In this document: one piece after another, positions 62,126 to 64,000 of the stretch
Layout of the letters: each line of letters begins with the position of its first letter
Numbering within the stretch: the stretch's first letter is position 1
Source: Streptomyces sp. A1136
GTDB taxonomy: Bacteria > Actinomycetota > Actinomycetes > Streptomycetales > Streptomycetaceae
Direction of reading: 5' to 3'
Assembly: GCF_004795055.1 (NCBI RefSeq)
Contig: NZ_SSBJ01000009.1
Location: 152,450-216,449, forward strand
DNA: 64,000 nt
The notes under the pieces: model-generated
Database searches by the model: none
Told to the model about the DNA's origin: nothing
The model's input: only the letters and a program-made list of their open reading frames with translations
Translations under genes and position numbers: made by a program

Positions 62126-64000
62126 GTGACCCAAGTGACCGAACGCGGTACCTCGTTGCCGACCGTCCCGCCTGCCGCCGTACGGCGCCGCCGCTCGCCC
62201 GCGGCCGCCGCGTGTGTGTTCGGCGGCGCGGTGGCCGCAGGACTGGGGCTCGGCTTCCTGGCCGTGCTCGTGATCGTGCTGTGGATCAGCTCCCCCTATC
62301 CCGACAGCGGCCCCGGTGGTGCGCTGCACCTCGCGGCGGGGTTGTGGCTGCTCGCCCACGGGACCGAACTCGTGCGCTACGAGACGCTGTCGGGAGTGCC
62401 CTCGCCCGTCGGGGTGACGCCGCTCCTCTTGGTGGCGCTGCCGGTGCTGTTGGTGCGGCGGGCCGCGCGGTTGGGCAGCGCCCAGGGTGACGGACAAGGC
62501 GATGACGAGGTGTTGCCGGCCGGTGTCGTGTTCTCGGCCGTGACCTGCGGGTACCTCGGCGTCGGGGCGCTGGCGACGGTGTACGCCTCAGGCGGCCCGA
62601 TGCCGGCCGACCCGCTGAGCGCGGCGTGGCACGTGCCGCTGGTCGCCGTACTGGCCGCCGCCGGCGGGGTGTGGGCGGCACGGGGGAGGCCGCTCGGGGA
62701 GTTCCCCGGATGGGTGCCGGCGCGGCTGGCGGGGGGCGTGCGGAGGGCCATCGCGCGCCCCCGCTACGAGCTGGCGCTGCGCTCGGGCGCGGCGGGAGCG
62801 CTGGTGTTGCTGGGCGGCGGCGTGCTGCTGGTCGGGGCGTCGCTGGTGTGGCACGGGGCGGAGGTGCGGGGGTCGTTCCTGGGGCTGACCGGGGTGTGGT
62901 CGGGGAGGTTCGCGGTGCTGCTGTTGGCGGTGACGCTCGTGCCGAACGCGATGGTGTGGGGCGCCGCGTACGGTCTGGGGCCGGGCTTCGCGCTGGGCGC
63001 GGGGGCGACGGTGACACCGCTCGGCTCCGTCGGATCACACGCGGCGCTGCCGAGGTTCCCGCTGCTGGAGGCCATGCCGGGGGTGGGGCCGGGGACTCCG
63101 CTGACGTGGGCGGCCCTTGCCGTGCCGGTGGTGGCGGGGCTGGCGGTGGGATGGTTCGCGGTGCGGCGGGCGCGGGAGGTCTCGTACGGGGAGACGGCGT
63201 GGACCGCGGCGCTGGGGGCGGTGGTGTGCGGGGTGCTGATGGCGGGGCTCACCGCGGTGTCGGCCGGGCCGCTGGGGTCGCGGGAGCTGGTGCGGTTCGG
63301 GCCGGTGTGGTGGCAGGTGGGGGGCGCGGCGGTGGTGTGGGCGGCGGTGCTGGCGGTCCCGGTGGCCGTGGCGGTGCACGGGTGGCGGGTCCGGCCGGTG
63401 AGGGGGGCGCGGGCGGTGCACGTGGCGGACGAGTGGCACGACTCGGGCGTACGGGAGCTGCGGTGGGCGGTGTTGAAGGAGGCGGCCGTCCCGATGGTGG
63501 CTTCGCCGACGGGGGGCGCGGGTGCGGTCGAGCCGGTCGCGGCCGAGTCGCGTGGGGCGGAGCCGGGGGAGGCCGGGCCCCCCTTGGCGGAGCCGGGTGT
63601 CGGCGGGCCGGGTGCCCCCGGGCCGGGTGCCGTCGAGCCCGATGCCGTCGAGCCGGGCGCGGTCGCTGACGGGGCGTCGCAGGCGGTCGTCCCGGGGCCG
63701 GTTGTGCTTCCCGTCCCCGACGCTCCGTCGGAGCCACCCGTGGCGGCCGTTCCCGGTGGGTCCGGCGTGTCGGTGGTGTCCGGCGTGCCGGTCGTGGCGG
63801 CGGAGCTGGTGCCGGGGGCGTCGCAGGCGGTCGTCCCGGGGCCGGTTGTGCTTCCCATCCCCGACGCTCCGTCGGAGCCACCCGTGGCGGCCGTTCCCGG
63901 TGGGTCCGGCGTGTCGGTGGTGTCCGGCGTGCCGGTCGTGGCGGCGGAGCTGGTGCCGGGGGCGTCGCAGGCGGTCGTCCCGGGGCCGGTTGTGCTTCCC
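62126..64000 (+). CDS. DUF6350/PerM-like multi-membrane protein (partial, runs off the window)
   Basis: An open frame of 625 codons without a stop. GTG 62126 is taken, GTG 62135 is possible; ATG 62118 is followed by an in-frame stop. About ten membrane helices occupy residues 25-440 ([34 protein letters not shown] and others). A location after sucCD is that of mycobacterial perM, a divisome-linked protein before purN-purH, and DUF6350 is the Streptomyces counterpart. From about residue 465 the sequence turns into a Val/Pro/Gly/Ala tail with 48-residue repeats identical but for one Val/Ile change. Confidence 0.8.
   Translation, partial: MTQVTERGTSLPTVPPAAVRRRRSPAAAACVFGGAVAAGLGLGFLAVLVIVLWISSPYPDSGPGGALHLAAGLWLLAHGTELVRYETLSGVPSPVGVTPLLLVALPVLLVRRAARLGSAQGDGQGDDEVLPAGVVFSAVTCGYLGVGALATVYASGGPMPADPLSAAWHVPLVAVLAAAGGVWAARGRPLGEFPGWVPARLAGGVRRAIARPRYELALRSGAAGALVLLGGGVLLVGASLVWHGAEVRGSFLGLTGVWSGRFAVLLLAVTLVPNAMVWGAAYGLGPGFALGAGATVTPLGSVGSHAALPRFPLLEAMPGVGPGTPLTWAALAVPVVAGLAVGWFAVRRAREVSYGETAWTAALGAVVCGVLMAGLTAVSAGPLGSRELVRFGPVWWQVGGAAVVWAAVLAVPVAVAVHGWRVRPVRGARAVHVADEWHDSGVRELRWAVLKEAAVPMVASPTGGAGAVEPVAAESRGAEPGEAGPPLAEPGVGGPGAPGPGAVEPDAVEPGAVADGASQAVVPGPVVLPVPDAPSEPPVAAVPGGSGVSVVSGVPVVAAELVPGASQAVVPGPVVLPIPDAPSEPPVAAVPGGSGVSVVSGVPVVAAELVPGASQAVVPGPVVLP
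63671..64000. repeat. 144-bp tandem repeat in the PerM-like gene
   Basis: Unit 1 is 63671-63814, unit 2 is 63815-63958, and unit 3 begins at 63959 and is cut by the window edge. Units 1 and 2 differ at one base (GTCCCC versus ATCCCC). Each unit encodes 48 residues starting [14 protein letters not shown]. Confidence 0.95.

Noticed and set aside
63671..64000. CRISPR-like array
   Set aside because: The repeats are head to tail with no unique spacers and are in frame in a protein gene.

Overview
The window reads as a stretch of a Streptomyces (or very close actinomycete) chromosome core. Support: very high G+C with strong third-position bias, many GTG starts, recognisable developmental genes whiD and bldM, a CIRCE-controlled groES-groEL1, a textbook sigma-BldN promoter, clustered eukaryotic-type kinases, an icmB-type mutase subunit and LAxTG/NlpC/M23 cell-envelope proteins. 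The order groES, groEL1, whiB-like, ECF sigma, guaB, guaB3, GMC oxidoreductase and guaA is also the order I know from mycobacteria, so this is old vertically inherited DNA. I see no prophage, insertion sequence, tRNA, rRNA or CRISPR array.

Layout. 1-3.0 kb: polysaccharide deacetylase lipoprotein preceded by the tail of a second one, a small VOC protein and a leftward FtsW/RodA-type membrane protein. 3.1-5.5 kb: tandem CIRCE operators, groES, groEL1. 5.5-8.2 kb: ester-cyclase-like protein, SDR, LysR regulator. 8.3-13.6 kb: whiD, bldM, ECF sigma factor, guaB, guaB3. 13.7-16.9 kb: nucleotide-sugar dehydrogenase lacking the usual catalytic Cys, and glpD. 17.0-24.1 kb: three consecutive membrane kinase genes; the middle one is a pseudokinase. 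24.2-29.5 kb: aldehyde dehydrogenase, GMC oxidoreductase, sortase-anchored surface protein. 29.7-33 kb: chorismate mutase with a possible aromatic leader peptide, guaA, a degenerate class II aldolase. 33-41 kb: membrane proteins, PspC protein divergent from a PspC-histidine kinase/response-regulator pair, esterase, NlpC/P60 hydrolase. 41-49 kb: alpha/beta hydrolase and ArsR repressor sharing operator-rich DNA, PcrA helicase, a MerR-sliding-clamp fusion, M23 peptidase, lipase. 49.3-49.7 kb: icmB.

49.9-58.0 kb holds the most system-like locus: two leftward genes (SWIM zinc finger, DUF5691-type) facing three rightward genes (MoxR AAA ATPase, DUF5682-type with His motifs, VWA protein) across a 134-bp divergent promoter containing a concentric dyad. 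The rest is sucC-sucD, an unusual XRE-HTH/sigma-like/membrane fusion, and the start of a DUF6350/PerM-like multi-membrane protein whose tail contains a 144-bp nearly perfect tandem repeat and runs off the window.

Themes: chaperones, GMP synthesis and TCA metabolism sit next to development and envelope signalling genes. The best leads are the MoxR/VWA/DUF5682/SWIM/DUF5691 locus, the putative attenuator ahead of chorismate mutase, the pseudokinase between two active kinases, and two unusual regulator fusions.
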